A stretch of 64,000 nt of DNA from Mactromeris polynyma (GCA_032209605.1 JASFXZ010000009.1:13689553-13753552); one strand, 5' to 3'; shown: positions 1-12,840, counted from the first letter of the stretch. Notes: generated from the sequence alone by a model not told the origin. A program made the numbers and translations.

Positions 1-900
1 ATCGACATTATTATAATATTATGCTTTGACTGAATGCTGGTGGAAGATAAGGGGAACAAAGGAACGTATTAGGTCAAACGGGGATCCGTTGTAAAAACCT
101 TCAACTTGTATGCATTATGCGGTGTCGACGAGTGGATTTAAAGATATTGAAAATGAAACTAGCATGCGTAAATGATAAACTTAAGCTCGGTATGATTTGG
201 TTAGACGAAACAAAACTCTATATTATGACATATGTGTATGATACATTTATAAACCAGTTGATTATAATGGTGTTAACATTTTTGTCATTTAGCACAATTC
301 CTTTGATATTAAGAAACATACACTTATTTTCATTACTATATAAACCATAATTTTGCTGGCATATTTGTCATGTCTCAACTTCCTTTCTTCAGTAAAACGC
401 ACACTATCTTACCAACCATACTTCATTAAAATTCATATCATCACTTTTGAAACTCATTTTTTATGACAATTCGTGTCGATTGTCATGACATTTAGCCTAC
501 ATGTTGTGTACACTTGCAATACTATTGTATCAAGTTCTTTCCTTGTGTCCTGAAAGTCAGTCGATGAAAATATAGAAATCCCATATCGTACGTTGTTAAA
601 TGTAGATACATTTAATCTACTGAACTATTTCTTCTCTCTGACTCGTTATCAGGTGCACATATCTGAATGTATTATTATATTCAACAACATGTGTCGAGAT
701 GTTCCTTTTTGCCGAAAAAATATTTGGGAAATTAGAAAATGAACGATATTGCAGAAGTAGTGGCTATCTAATGTAACATTCAAGTCGATATTAATGTTAT
801 TACATTTTGAGTACATATATTGTGTCCATATCGCTGTGAATCAGTGTTCTTCAGCTGTGTTTGATTCATGGTTGCAACATATAGACTGGCAACATATACG
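1..900. other. no gene or repeat recognised
   Basis: AT-rich sequence. A 77-codon ORF at 117-350 has no recognisable features and no splice context. Confidence 0.6.
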
Positions 901-1075
901 TACAGTCGGAAATCGTGCAATCGATTTCATCAGGTTCAAAATTCTATTTCGAATAACACATGGTTTCGAATAGACCATTTCAATTCGACGTAAGAAGAAT
1001 ACATCGGGACCTGATATTTATTTCAGATGACTGTCGAGTATTCGGGTAGAAGATTTTCGAATAAATGAGGTCCTA
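901..1075. repeat. dispersed repeat family E, copy 1
   Basis: Shares TATTTCGAATAACACATGGTTTCGAATA, GAATACATCGGGACCTGAT and the GGTCCT end with 17231-17395. The TTCGAATA-rich character suggests a small DNA element, but no complete inverted repeat is evident. Confidence 0.7.
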
Positions 1076-1190
1076 CCGGGTATAAGCCTTAAACGAATAC
1101 ATATAGTTGAGTTTTATTTATTTGAGAACGGTTGTTAAAGTGTGATGTGGTCAGCCAATAAATACATGTTTTGGAAATTATTAACCAGGG

Positions 1191-1452
1191 ACCGTATTCA
1201 CAAACGTTTTAAGACTGAATCTCATGCTTAGACTTTAAAATTGCAAAAAATAAATTTACAAGCATTTCGTTTTTATTAGTCCTGTATTAAAACGGAAATC
1301 TTTTCGCCTGAATATTTCTTGTTACTCACTCTACACTTTTGCCATGTTTTATCAAAATATATTGTGTAACAATAACGTAGGAACAAAATAAAAAATTACC
1401 ATTTTAAAGTCTAAGTCTGAGATTCAGTCTTAAAACGTTTGTAGAGTCACCG
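1191..1452. mobile_element. MITE family B, copy 1 (long inverted repeats)
   Basis: About 262 bp with roughly 45-bp imperfect terminal inverted repeats: CACAAACGTTTTAAGACTG at the left is answered by CAGTCTTAAAACGTTTGT at the right, and AGACTTTAAAAT by ATTTTAAAGTCT. A second copy lies at 19441-19703. I could not fix a target duplication, so the superfamily is open. Confidence 0.88.
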
Positions 1453-2458
1453 TATATGATTCGACTCGCGTTCATTGTTATCAAAATACCGTTTTTGTTT
1501 TACCAGGACATATGTACTGAAAGCTTGAACATACCACGTGGGTTTTACTGTTCTGTAAATGTCAGACATTCATGGAATTATAGATTAATCATGTCTGGAC
1601 GTGGTATATATCCACTCTAGTCTTGATGTGTTAGATAATTAGTAAACTAAGAATAATTTTCATCTAATTTATGTCTTGGAATTGTTTTCTATTGTTGCAA
1701 GTTTTGCGTAAGAAAACACTGATGCCATTGATTAGACGTGCCACGATGCAACATGTAGGCCAATGATGTTAAATTTAATGTTTTTTGTCGAACAAATTAA
1801 TTAATTGAGATCGAAAATTGTTAAATCTGTATAAACGTGCACGGTGTGGACACGCTATAGCAATATCGGTTCATTTTGCTGAACATTCTGAAAAAGAAAC
1901 ACAAAAAAAGAAAATTTGCCTTTAGTTTCGCATTTAGAATGTAGTTTATAATGAGGTCGTATTTTCTGATCGGTAATTGTTATAGGAAAAAACGTACTGC
2001 CAACGAAAATAGCCCGACACATTACATTTGATGTTGAAAGTTTGCTCTGAGCATATTAACGTGTTACCATGTAACCAAATGTGGCACGATTCATGTATTC
2101 TGTGATATTTTTCTTTGAGCACAAACATGAAAACAGAGGAACATATGCTTATCAAACCACATAATAATATCATATAGCCCTTAATCGTGAACATGGGAAG
2201 GTAACAATGCAAGTTCGTTCTGGATAAAAGTCAAATTGGCGTCTACAATAATATTTGTTTTATATTATGATGAAACTAAATAAAATGCGGTGTTTTCATT
2301 TCATTAATTAATGAACGTACTGTCTGCTAGTAAGAGAATAATAACAGACAAAGACACGTGCGTAGCGTGCCTCGTCCTAGTGCCGGTGTTCTACCGGTGT
2401 TGATGCCGTATAGTGACTGGTTTTTAACACATTCACACGAGACGGTGCTCGAAACATT
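1453..2458. other. no gene recognised
   Basis: AT-rich spacer. The 88-codon minus ORF (1946-2212) looks like chance. Confidence 0.6.
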
Positions 2459-2520
2459 CGGGCAAAACTTTTTTTCACAGACTTTGAAACTTTCAAAGTC
2501 TGTAATATAAGTTTTGCCCG
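2459..2520. repeat. near-perfect palindrome (62 bp)
   Basis: Outer arms CGGGCAAAACTT and AAGTTTTGCCCG (12 bp, perfect) enclose ACAGACTTTGAAA and TTTCAAAGTCTGT (13 bp, perfect) with a single-base centre at 2490. Two unpaired stretches of 5-6 bases separate the arms. Two small minus-strand ORFs overlap it and are not credible genes. Confidence 0.9.
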
Positions 2521-4377
2521 ATGTATGATACATCTAAATAAAGATACGGTACGTAGCAAGGGAATGTACATGCTTTACGTCTTCAAAATGTTACAATATT
2601 GAATTCCACCATTTTGGTACTCGCTAGTCACGTGATGCACATAAACACAATGAAGATACGGGGAAGACGCTTTGGCGTGGTATGATAGCATACCTTTACA
2701 CAGACGTACGTCCCAGCCTTGCACTGCACTCTACAGAATGTTGCTTCAAGTACAATCACGTTATACGCAATGCCAGCTTCCATCTTGTTTTATTAGATGA
2801 ATAAGTAATAGGAACACAAATGCCAAATTCACAAATTTTGTTGTCGGAGAAACAAAAGATGAACCAAAACTCTTAATTCCGCTAATAATACTAATATGCT
2901 TACTCCTATCGTATAGTGGTATTCAACGTTTTGTCCGATTAAAAATAAACACGTTGGAACAAAATGCAAAAGCATGGTGCCATCGATACATATATTAAAA
3001 AACCGAGCTATACAAACTTAGTTTGACATCTAAATTCATTCATAACTCGTGTAGTAAGACAATGGTTAAGTAAAATCGATCATGAACTATTGCAAAGATA
3101 ATTTTATATGGACATAAAATTCAAATAAAAATCCGTTTCAGAGCCTGGAAAACATAATACAAGCCAGCTTAGTGTATACATAACCAGAGATGAGCTTCAC
3201 TTGAACTCATTTTATACGATCACGGAATGATATAATCTTAAATAAAGTACAAAGGAGATGTGTAATACAACCAATTATCACAGCACAACAGTGTACGTCG
3301 AGTATTCAATGTTGATATTTCTTTTGAAACAAAATATTGTTACCCTATTCGACGTCGAAATATTAAACCACTCAAATATGACAACTTGTCGTCTAATTAA
3401 AACCTGGACGTGTGATACGAGATAGTTCTGGAGTCATGTTTCTGACAAGCTGTTTGTGTAGAATTGATCTTGAGTTGTTTTTGCCTGCCAGTTTGAAATG
3501 AAACTATTTTGTGACACTTCTTTGTTCGTATCATTTTCTCAGTTTTTGACAACTTGACAGCTATCTTGTCAAGATGACAAATCCCTATATGAATTAATTT
3601 TGATTAAATTTCATCATAATTTATTAACTATTAACTCAAATGTTCGGAATCCACACGCTATGATTGAAATAACCATTTGATGTGTTAGCAAAATGCATAC
3701 ATTGTCCCATGGCAATTTGCTTACAAATACAAACATGCACGAGAGATTCGGTTTGTTATTGGCTCTCAAACATATGATTGTGTGTCGACAATAAGCAACC
3801 CGTATCGTTATCACTGCACAAGAAAACATGAGACGTGTTCTGTGTTATTATCCTGATGAAAATTCAATTATTGATGTTTATTTAGAACGCCCTTCGTAGT
3901 CGGCCTTTTCGAACAGGTGTGCATCACGTATTTGAAAAACCGGACTTATGACGGATGGTACGGTCGTTACACTCTCTATGCTATTTGTCATTTTGTCTGA
4001 TCATAAATTGTTATAATTAGACAAAAACGAAAACTACTCTATCAATTTCACATATTGTCGGATGCATTTTTGCTAGGTAGTAAAAACAAAGATCAATAGA
4101 TTACTTCAACTACATAAATCTTCTAATTCCATTCACACGAGTATTTAACAGATTATTTTCAAAGATCTATTTACGTACTGTTTGTTTAATTGCCAATAGA
4201 AACACAACTTTTTGTCTGGTATCATTGATGTGTTATATGAACGAATTTCTTTCAAGTGTAAGATACACAAAGTTTTGTCAATTAGCCGGTGCAGTTGAGT
4301 TCATTAGAATGGCATGCCACAAATCCATTACAAGTGCTATGTATGGAATGTAATATTGATATACGTCAATCAGAGTT
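2521..4377. other. no gene recognised
   Basis: AT-rich spacer leading into the minisatellite. Confidence 0.6.
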
Positions 4378-6797
4378 TACAAAGACAGATCCAGACAAGG
4401 TACAAGACAATACCAAACGGACCTGATGGTACACAGGGAGGGGAAATAACCCAACAACAAACTCAACAGAAGGTACACAAACGTATGGACATAATCCAAC
4501 AACAAACTGACCAGGAGGTACACAAAGTAAGGGGCATGATCCAACAACAAACTGACCAGGAGGTACACAAAGGAAGGGGGCATGCTCCAACAACAAACTG
4601 ACCAGGAGGTACACAAAGGAAGGAGCATAATCCAACAACAAACTGACCAGGAGGTACACAAAGTAAGGGGCATGATCCAACAACAAACTGACCAGGAGGT
4701 ACACAAAGGAAGGGGCATAATCCAACAACAAACTGACCAGGAGGTACACAAAGTAAGGGGCATGATCCAACAACAAACTGACCAGGAGGTACACAAAGTA
4801 AGGAGCATAATCCAACAACACACTGACCAGGAGGTACACAAAGTAAGGGGCATGATCCAACAACAAACTGACCAGGAGGTACACAAAGGAAGGGGCCATG
4901 ATCCAACAACAAACTGACCAGGAGGTACACAAAGGAAGGGGCATAATCCAACAACACACTGACCAGGAGGTACACAAAGTAAGGGGCATGATCCAACAAC
5001 AAACTGACCAGGAGGTACACAAAGTAAGGAGCATAATCCAACAACACACTGACCAGGAGGTACACAAAGTAAGGGGCATGATCCAACAACAAACTGACCA
5101 GGAGGTACACAAAGGAAGGGGCCATGATCCAACAACAAACTGACCAGGAGGTACACAAAGGAAGGGGCATAATCCAACAACAAACTGACCAGGAGGTACA
5201 CAAAGTAAGGAGCATGATCCAACAACAACAGACCTGGAGGTACACAAAGTAAGGGGCATAATCCAACAACAAACTGACCAGGAGGTACACAAAGGAAGGG
5301 GCCATGATCCAACAACAAACTGACCAGGAGGTACACAAAGGAAGGGGCATAATCCAACAACAAACTGACCAGGAGGTACACAAAGTAAGGAGCATGATCC
5401 AACAACAACAGACCTGGAGGTACACAAAGGAAGGGGCCATGATCCAACAACAAACTGACCAGGAGGTACACAAAGGAAGGGGCATAATCCAACAACAAAC
5501 TGACCAGGAGGTACACAAAGTAAGGAGCATGATCCAACAACAACATACCTGGAGGTACACAAAGGAAGGGGCCATGATCCAACAACAACAGACCTGGAGG
5601 TACACAAAGTAAGGAGCATGATCCAACAACAACAGACCTGGAGGTACATAAAGGAAGGGGGCATAATCCAACAACAAACTGACCAGAAGGTACATAAAGG
5701 AAGGGGGCATGATCCAACAACAACAGACCTGGAGGTACACAAAGGAAGGGGGCATAATCCAACAACAAACTGACCAGAAGGTACATAAAGGAAGGGGACA
5801 TAATCCAACAACAATCAGACCTGGAGGTACACAAAGGAAGGGGGCATAATCCAACAACAAACTGACCAGAAGGTACACAAAGGAAGGGACATAATCCAAC
5901 AACAACAGACCTGGAGGTACACAAAGGAAGGGACATAATCCAACAACAACAGACCTGGAGGTACACAAAGGAAGGGGGCATGATCCAACAACAACAGACC
6001 TGGAGGTACATAAAGGAAGGGGGCATAATCCAACAACAACAGACCTGGAGGTACACAAAGGAAGGGACATAATCCAACAACAACAGACCTGGAGGTACAC
6101 AAAGGAAGGGACATAATCCAACAACAACAGACCTGGAGGTACACAAAGGAAGGGACATAATCCAACAACAACAGACCTGGAGGTACACAAAGGAAGGGAC
6201 AAAATCCAACAACAACAGACCTGGAGGTACACAAAGGAAGGGGGCATGATCCAACAACAACAGACCTGGAGGTACACAAAGGAAGGGGGCATGATCCAAC
6301 AACAACAGACCTGGAGGTACATAAAGGAAGGGGGCATAATCCAACAACAACAGACCTGGAGGTACACAAAGGAAGGGACATAATCCAACAACAACAGACC
6401 TGGAGGTACACAAAGGAAGGGACATAATCCAACAACAACAGACCTGGAGGTACACAAAGGAAGGGACATAATCCAACAACAACAGACCTGGAGGTACACA
6501 AAGGAAGGGACATTACCAACAACAACAGACCTGGAGGTACACAACGGAAGGGACATTACCAACAACAACAGACCTGGAGGTACACAACGGAAGGGACATT
6601 ACCAACAACAACAGACCTGGAGGTACACAACGGAAGGGACATTACCAACAACAACAGACCTGGAGGTACACAACGGAAGGGACATTACCAACAACAACAG
6701 ACCTGGAGGTACACAACGGAAGGGACATTACCAACAACAACAGACCTGGAGGTACACAACGGAAGGGACATTACCAACAACAACAGACCTGGAGGTA
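4378..6797. repeat. 2.4-kb minisatellite, unit 45 then 44 then 43 bp
   Basis: About 54 head-to-tail units. Three unit types are ordered along the array. Type A (45 bp, contains AAACTGACCAGGAGG) fills about 4443-5215. Types A and B alternate to about 5880. Type B (44 bp, AACAGACCTGGAGG) fills to about 6510. Type C (43 bp, CATTACC and ACAACGG variants) makes up the last seven units from 6511. Degenerate units lead in at 4378-4442 and the array stops in mid-unit at GGAGGTA, 6797. In the A/B zone groups of three to five units recur as higher-order blocks, marked by GGGGCCATG near 4892, 5118, 5298, 5432 and 5568. The units lack stops in all three minus frames, producing long minus-strand ORFs that are artefacts. 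Confidence 0.97.
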
Positions 6798-7330
6798 AAT
6801 GATCAGGACATTTACAGTCTATGTATTTAATATGCAAGTTAGACCGTTTCTAATGAAATATGAAACTATTAAATACACGTTGATCAAATGGCAGCCGTAT
6901 TAACCTTTTCAGCTAATCAATAACTGTACACCAGTTGTTCGTTTTAACCCGAGTTGATCTATAAACCGAAAAAGCCTGGTGGTTTCCATTACACTTGTCT
7001 AAAGTGATTAGATAATTTTATCCATACAAACATTGCTTAAATTCGATAATGGAACTTTCTAGAATTTCGTGGGCGAAAAATATATTTCTTGTGGGCACGC
7101 AATATTAATATTTCGAAAGCAATAACATAAAACAATAGCAACGTTATCCGGGCCAGTCTAAAAAGAACAGTTAAAATTTCCGGACCATTTTCAAAGAACC
7201 AATAATTTTGTTGTGAAAATATAACAGTGCATAGCCTAGCTATGCTAAAGGTTTTCGTCTTGTACATTAAATTATAAAACTGTGAGGCTATGATATTAAG
7301 TGTGTTGCTTTAACAATGTTAAGTACCGTA
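6798..7330. other. spacer with a decayed repeat at 7050-7160
   Basis: Relative of 9000-9135; otherwise nothing recognised. Confidence 0.55.
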
Positions 7331-7872
7331 CCGTAAAACCTTTCTTTAAGACCACTTCATTAATATTTCCATGGACCCGTGTTCAGCCCTTTTTCCACAT
7401 TTTGACCCAATAATCAGACTGCCTCATTGTTGAGACCAACTCATTTCGATGTTGTCTTATGATGTAGTCATTCCATTAAGTTCCCCCTGTTTGTCTTCAT
7501 TAATTCTCCTTAGTTATGGTCGGCCAAGCCATTCCTTTCCCCCGTGTTCCTTTGCGTTTTTGCCCTTGCAACTCCTCAAATTAATGCCTGATGTTTTATG
7601 GACTGTTGTTTTCCGGATGGTCTGTGTGCGGAGGCATTGTCTTATGTTAATTATTTATTTATTATAGTGTCACCCCTATTTAAAGGGCCAGTAGTTGGTG
7701 AGAAACCTACGAATGGACCACCTTAATAATAAGACCACCTCAAAATTAAGAATTCAATGTCAAATTCCATTTTCACTGTTTTGCTATGTATTCAACCTCA
7801 AAATCAAGACCAGCTAAATAAGACACAGTTTTCAAGGGTCCGAAGGTGGTCGTTTTATTTAAATTTTACTGT
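7331..7872. mobile_element. probable DNA element with GACCACCT motifs, interrupted by a family-A repeat
   Basis: The left part CCGTAAAACCTTTCTTTAAG-ACCACTTC and the right part AAGGTGGTCGTTTTATTTAAATTTTACTGTA are imperfect inverted relatives. AAGACCACC-like motifs also recur inside (7360, 7715-7745, 7810). A family-A repeat copy occupies about 7470-7665 in the middle. Borders are approximate and no transposase is present. Confidence 0.6.
7470..7665 (+). repeat. dispersed repeat family A, copy 1
   Basis: Blocks in order: TTCTCCTTAGTTATGGTCGG, CCAAGCCATTCCTTTC, CCTTGCAACTCCTC, GTTGTTTTCCGG, GGAGGCATTGTCTTATG. The same order occurs at 43262-43440 and 51230-51560. Class unknown. Confidence 0.8.
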
Positions 7873-8999
7873 ACTTGTTCTTCTGTATTTCCGATAATGT
7901 ACAGAACATGGCCAATAATTGTGTCATTAAATTCAATGACAAAAATATAAGGTAATATATTGCTATACCAGAAATGGCATACTCGTAATGGAGTATCATG
8001 ATTGCGGTAAGCACAATACACTTCAGAAATAATTCTGATTGTTTACGATACATTAAAGTATGCATTGTGATGTATTAAGATATGTTGTAATGTAATTGTT
8101 GACATGCGAGATATGCATTCACTTGTATGTTATTAGAAATGAACAATAATTGTTTTATGATATTCAGACATAATAGAAACGTTTTCGTTAATGACTATAT
8201 CATTCAGAATTGCGTCAAAATATGCATCTGTAAAGTGTTCATTATATTTCATTTATATCAAGTAGAAAGATATTTGTTTTATATGTATAATGGTATGTGG
8301 TTGTTATGTCATATTAACAGAGCGGTCACGTATCAAATCAACGTATAATAAAATTAAACTTAGGATAGTGTTATTTCTGTACTATTGCACACAATGAACC
8401 CAAGACCATTTGAGCACTGCTGTCCGATTTCCAACTTCGTCTCAAAGTGGCGTCATTTCCAGAAAACGTCACGTGTGACGTTACCATGTACTGACAGTAA
8501 GCAATATTTGCCTCACATGAGAATATGAAATCGAAGTGACCATATGAAGTAAATAATGTTTCTTGTTTGTGAATACTGACATCACATGTTGCGTTTTTTT
8601 AAAAGACGTCACTTACAGAAGAGGTTGTAAAGCCCGAAGCAGCGCTCATTTGTTCTAATTACCTTGCGCTAATTAAACATTTATTCACAAAAAAGCGACA
8701 TTTTAACCGTCATTCAGATTGTAAGCTCGTACTTCAAAGTATACATTTTGATTTTGTATCGAATTAAATTGTTCTATTGTTGTTCGCCTTCCGGTGCGAT
8801 ACGCATGCGCATTACTACACTTTTTCTGCCGATACATACATTTATTGCACATGCTTACCGGGAGACATAGCGACAAAATAGCAAACAACAAAAATAGTCC
8901 GGTTGATGATGCCTCGTTCTTTCGTTCTGTCGTATTGCAAACACCCATGACGTCACCCTAAATCAACGTTTTTTGTGTGTATTCGTGGGCAAAACGATG
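7873..8999. other. no gene recognised
   Basis: AT-rich spacer. Short ORFs (67-81 codons) lack family features. Confidence 0.55.
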
Positions 9000-9135
9000 T
9001 AAACTCGAAAAGCTCTAAAAACTTTGTTTGTATTTCGTGGGCGAAGTAACACTTTTTATAAAACCGCAAGATTATAATTTAAAGAAAAAAACACACACAA
9101 GCACAGAACAACTGCAACGCTATCCCAACTAGTGA
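9000..9135. repeat. decayed dispersed repeat related to 7050-7160
   Basis: ATTTCGTGGGCGAA followed, after a variable stretch, by ACAACTGCAACGCTATCC corresponds to AATTTCGTGGGCGAA ... AACAATAGCAACGTTATCC at 7068-7150. Confidence 0.5.
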
Positions 9136-9944
9136 TGTGATATAATGAGGTCTAGGTTTAGATGTGATCGTTATTGTGAGTTTTATTTTAACATCTAGCG
9201 TGAAATGGATTGCTAAACAACTTCTACAGAACGTTATTTGGCTCGTTTTTGTTGTGTTTTTGTCATTTAATGCGAGAATTTTCACGTGTATGATTGATGT
9301 ATTGTCATCATAAAAAGATTAATGTTTTCCCGGCGATGATGATATTGCATCTTATGCGCTAATGACCAATTATTCGCTACCACGACCATTGTTTTCCTCT
9401 TGAAATTGGCTATCTGGGTGTCATAGTTAGAAATGTCAACAAGGTGTTACGCAATGTATTCAGTGTTTTTTAGAATAAGACCTCTTGCTCTTAATGATTG
9501 ATGTTATTTCATGGTTTGTGGAAAATATTTAATAGTGCTATATAAGTCTTAACAATGAAAACATAATGGTATTCCAGAGGTTGTAGATACTATAAGTTTG
9601 TGACCAGCAAGTACTGCGGACAGATATAGTCATTGTCTGGAGATGCATTGCCGCCATACTAATTGACATGTTCATTAAATGAGGAAAAAAGCGCTGAATC
9701 GATATAGTAGTTGTACAGTGATAACATGGTGTTGTTTTTCTATCATGTAATAGTACAACGTGTTACTTTGATGTTTACTTTAAAACAGGTACATGTACTT
9801 ATATATGATAGAACATATAATGATAGAAGTTTGTGTTTCATTTCATCATTGCTCGAATATAATGCAAACATTATAATTATCTCAATAACCATTGGGTACG
9901 GTTACTGGAACAAATCATCGCTGGTGTCTTATGGGGAGTTATGG

Positions 9945-10012
9945 CAGTGGCTAGTTGGGATTGAACCCAAGACCTCCTGGTTGTGCGGTGAACGCCTTTC
10001 CCACTACATTGT
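9945..10012 (-). mobile_element. tRNA-like SINE head (minus)
   Basis: The minus strand reads GTAGTGGGAAAGGCGTTCAC, CAACCAGGAGGTC and a canonical box B, GGGTTCAATCCC. No tRNA cloverleaf closes. Confidence 0.65.
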
Positions 10013-10211
10013 CGCTTAACAAGTACAATTGGTAAATAGCAAAACAATATACTACCTGATTAATGAATGCTACATACTGCAAAGAAAGTCAAAGCAAATA
10101 TGTTACTGTAAATCATCACTGCTGTGTATCAGCTTATACATTTTATATGATTATTTATCAGTCTCATAAGAGTAAAGTGTATGAGTTGAGATTTCAGAGC
10201 CGAGTGCAAGT

Positions 10212-10275
10212 ATCCATTATAGTCCCGGGCTCAGGAGCCATGCGCATTTCTCCTCGACCACTACGCCTCCTATCG
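10212..10275 (-). mobile_element. tRNA-like SINE head (minus), diverged
   Basis: The minus strand reads GCGTAGTGGTCGAGGAGAAA and GGCTCCTGAGCCCGGGA, resembling SINE heads elsewhere in the window. Confidence 0.5.
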
Positions 10276-11055
10276 CATTTAACAATTCAATATTACGATG
10301 ATCTGTAAAGTTCATTAATAGAAGAATTATTTTCCTTCAAATGTTACATCATACCAAAGTCAACATTTTATGGTAAACACTTTCCTGGAGTCAAGCTTTG
10401 TTCAAAATGAAATAATCAGACGAAACGCCAATACGGAAACTGTTTCGTCTAAGACAAACTGAATTAAAACATGTCTACAAGCGAATCTCTTCCATCCTAT
10501 TTTATATTATATGCTTAGTTTGAAGATTGGGCCCAGATGTATATTTCATGTGAACATTACTTTAAGATTCTTCTCCAAGACATTCAGTATCGTACGCTCC
10601 TAGCTGAACTATGTTAATTGAGAACTTCACTTGTTTAAATGCAATTACGAAATGTAGCTGCATTGGTGAGAATGTTGTCTCACCTTTGGGACGTGCGAGT
10701 CATTGTCGCAATTCTCGAGCATGCCGTATGCGTTGCTCTAAAAGTAAAACAAATCGATAGGAAAACTCCATTCAATTATCGAAATGGCGTCAAGAAGTGA
10801 AAGCAAGATTGCTAATGTATTCTAGTTAAAGTCCGTCAGTCATACAGAGAGTGGCCTGAAATAGCTTCTAGTGTGTTATTGACAATGAATACTTCATTCA
10901 CTCGTCTTCATTTCGGCGTTCACATTAGGAAATATGTCAGTTTCTTGCTATACTCGCTGAGCAAGACGTGTAGTGGTTTGGCGCCCTGAGTGAATTAAGT
11001 TAACCGACCTCTCTTATAGTCGTGCTGATTTATCGAACATTGGCTTGGAAAATTA

Positions 11056-11063
11056 GAAATGAC
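11056..11063. repeat. target-site duplication (left) of the hAT element
   Basis: GAAATGAC, identical to 12012-12019. Confidence 0.93.
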
Positions 11064-12011
11064 TAGGGATGTCAACGAATATTCGAATATTCGAATATTC
11101 GTTTTATCTTCGAATATTCGAATCCTGTTTCAATATTCGAATATTCGAAAAAATATACTTTATAAAAAAATTATGAAAAATAAAAATAGTTATTTGTTTA
11201 TTTATTTGCCTACCCCGATTTGTGTAAGATAGTATGAGAGTAATAAAGGACGCTGTTGTTGTTGAAATATACGCGCTTGTAAAAGTGTCATTGTGTATAT
11301 TGGGGGGTGCTAATATAATTGTATATCGTCGGGTGATGACATTTTGTCTCTTTCGATAATCCGTTAATTACTGACCGATTGCAACAGTTTGATAGTACAT
11401 AGTCTCAAATAGAAGAAAATAGGTGTCTAATTGTCGGTAATGTTGTTGTTGACGAAAGGTGTAAAAAGTAGGCAGTTAAAACCACCGTTAATAAACTGAG
11501 AAACAGACTGGCCAGTGACCTTGTGGATAACATAATATTTCTCAACAAGAACAAAGCCCAGGTACCAAGTAGAACGGACTTGTGAATGTGAAATTAAGAC
11601 GGAGTGAATTAAGTGACTAAGTGTATTTTACCAAGTGTTCATGTTTATTTCATACATTTGTATATTTTGATAACATAAACTTTCTGCATAAGAACGATTA
11701 CCAAAACCGAGTGAAACCGAGTTGTGAATTTGACAAAAACAAAACATATTAAACACTTCACAAAGATATTCATAAACACGAATATTGGCATTCAGAAGAT
11801 GATCTGTTAACTGCAATAACTTCATTCGTCAGAGTCTTAACTTCCGATGAAAATAATAGTAAAATACATACAGCACGTAAGGAACTTTGGTATATGAAAT
11901 ATTATTTTTTTAATAATTTTGTCTAAGTTGTGACGAACGAATATTCGAATATTCGTTCGAAATAAAAAACGAATATTCGAATACCTGATTTGCTATTCGT
12001 TGACATCCCTA
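11064..12011. mobile_element. non-autonomous hAT-type DNA transposon (948 bp)
   Basis: The left end TAGGGATGTCAACGAATA and the right end form perfect 18-bp terminal inverted repeats. Both ends carry subterminal CGAATATTCG palindromes, several in tandem on the left. The element is flanked by a perfect 8-bp target duplication, GAAATGAC (11056-11063 and 12012-12019). An 8-bp duplication and short TIRs are the hAT superfamily signature. No ORF longer than 65 codons lies inside, so the transposase must be supplied by another copy. Confidence 0.95.
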
Positions 12012-12019
12012 GAAATGAC
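12012..12019. repeat. target-site duplication (right) of the hAT element
   Basis: GAAATGAC, identical to 11056-11063. Confidence 0.93.
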
Positions 12020-12680
12020 ACCCAATAAGACGAAACTATACTAAAATCAGAGATACGAGTATATGTCAAACAGCAGGGTAGTTAAATGGCTGTAACAAAT
12101 CCTGTAGTCGTAGACAGCGGAACTGATTGTCTTCACACATCTGCACCAAATAATTACTTTAAATTATTTATATATCAAGAGCATTTAATATGTCAAGAGA
12201 CTGTTTTAAATTATTATTTTTTGTTCCGCAATGAATAATTCTTGACAATTCGTAAAGGAAACATTTATGGCTGATAGTGCGTCAGACATGTATTACATCC
12301 AATAAAAATCATATTGTTCCATATAATAGTCTTCAATTGGGCAGCAAATCGATCGGCCAGTCTGGTGATTTTAAAACAACAACAACATCTATACCCAAGT
12401 GTAAATCTTTCTCACCAAAATTCTCCCAGACTGGCACACATGGTGTCAAAAGAGCATGATAATTCTTCTGATTTACCGATCTACCTTTAAACCAAAAAAC
12501 ACTCAGACAATTTCAAACTATAATTGCGTCCTACAGAACCACGGTTGGTAATACAGCAAAAATTCGGAGCTATTCAATAATTTGCAGATATGTCAGGACG
12601 GGTGTGATTTAACGTCCCACGATCAGCGTGTCAGCTGCACAGAAATGATGTGTTTTGGTAGCAGATATGGTGCAGTCAGC

Positions 12681-12840
12681 TGTGATATCACGTGGTAGAC
12701 GCGTGAAGTGATACCACGTGGTAGACACGTGAACTAATACCACGTGGTAAACTCGTGAACTGATATCACGCGGTTATTACGTGAACTGATATCACGTGGT
12801 AGACACGTGAACTGATACCACGTGGTAGACATGTGACATG
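12681..12840. repeat. 26-bp tandem repeat rich in CACGTG (E-box) hexamers
   Basis: Six units with CACGTGG-type cores at 26-bp spacing (12691, 12717, 12743, 12769, 12795, 12821). Most units also have a second CACGTG-like half (GACACGTGAA). The TACCACGTGGTA variant is a perfect 12-bp palindrome. On the minus strand the array continues directly from the body of the SINE at 12841-13015, so it appears to be an expanded SINE tail rather than an independent regulatory element. CACGTG is the binding core of bHLH-Zip factors; whether anything binds here is unknown. Confidence 0.9.

Noticed and set aside
4314..5612. Plus-strand Gln-rich repeat ORFs (95, 111, 81 and 102 codons)
   Set aside because: They share the 15-residue period of the 45-bp unit but are broken wherever a unit gains or loses a base. 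Changes in unit length show no selection on frame.
4366..6568. Overlapping minus-strand ORFs of 236-701 codons rich in Cys, Val, Leu and Pro
   Set aside because: They are the three reading frames of the tandem repeat, which happens to lack stops on that strand. They end where the repeat ends and have no independent start or domain.
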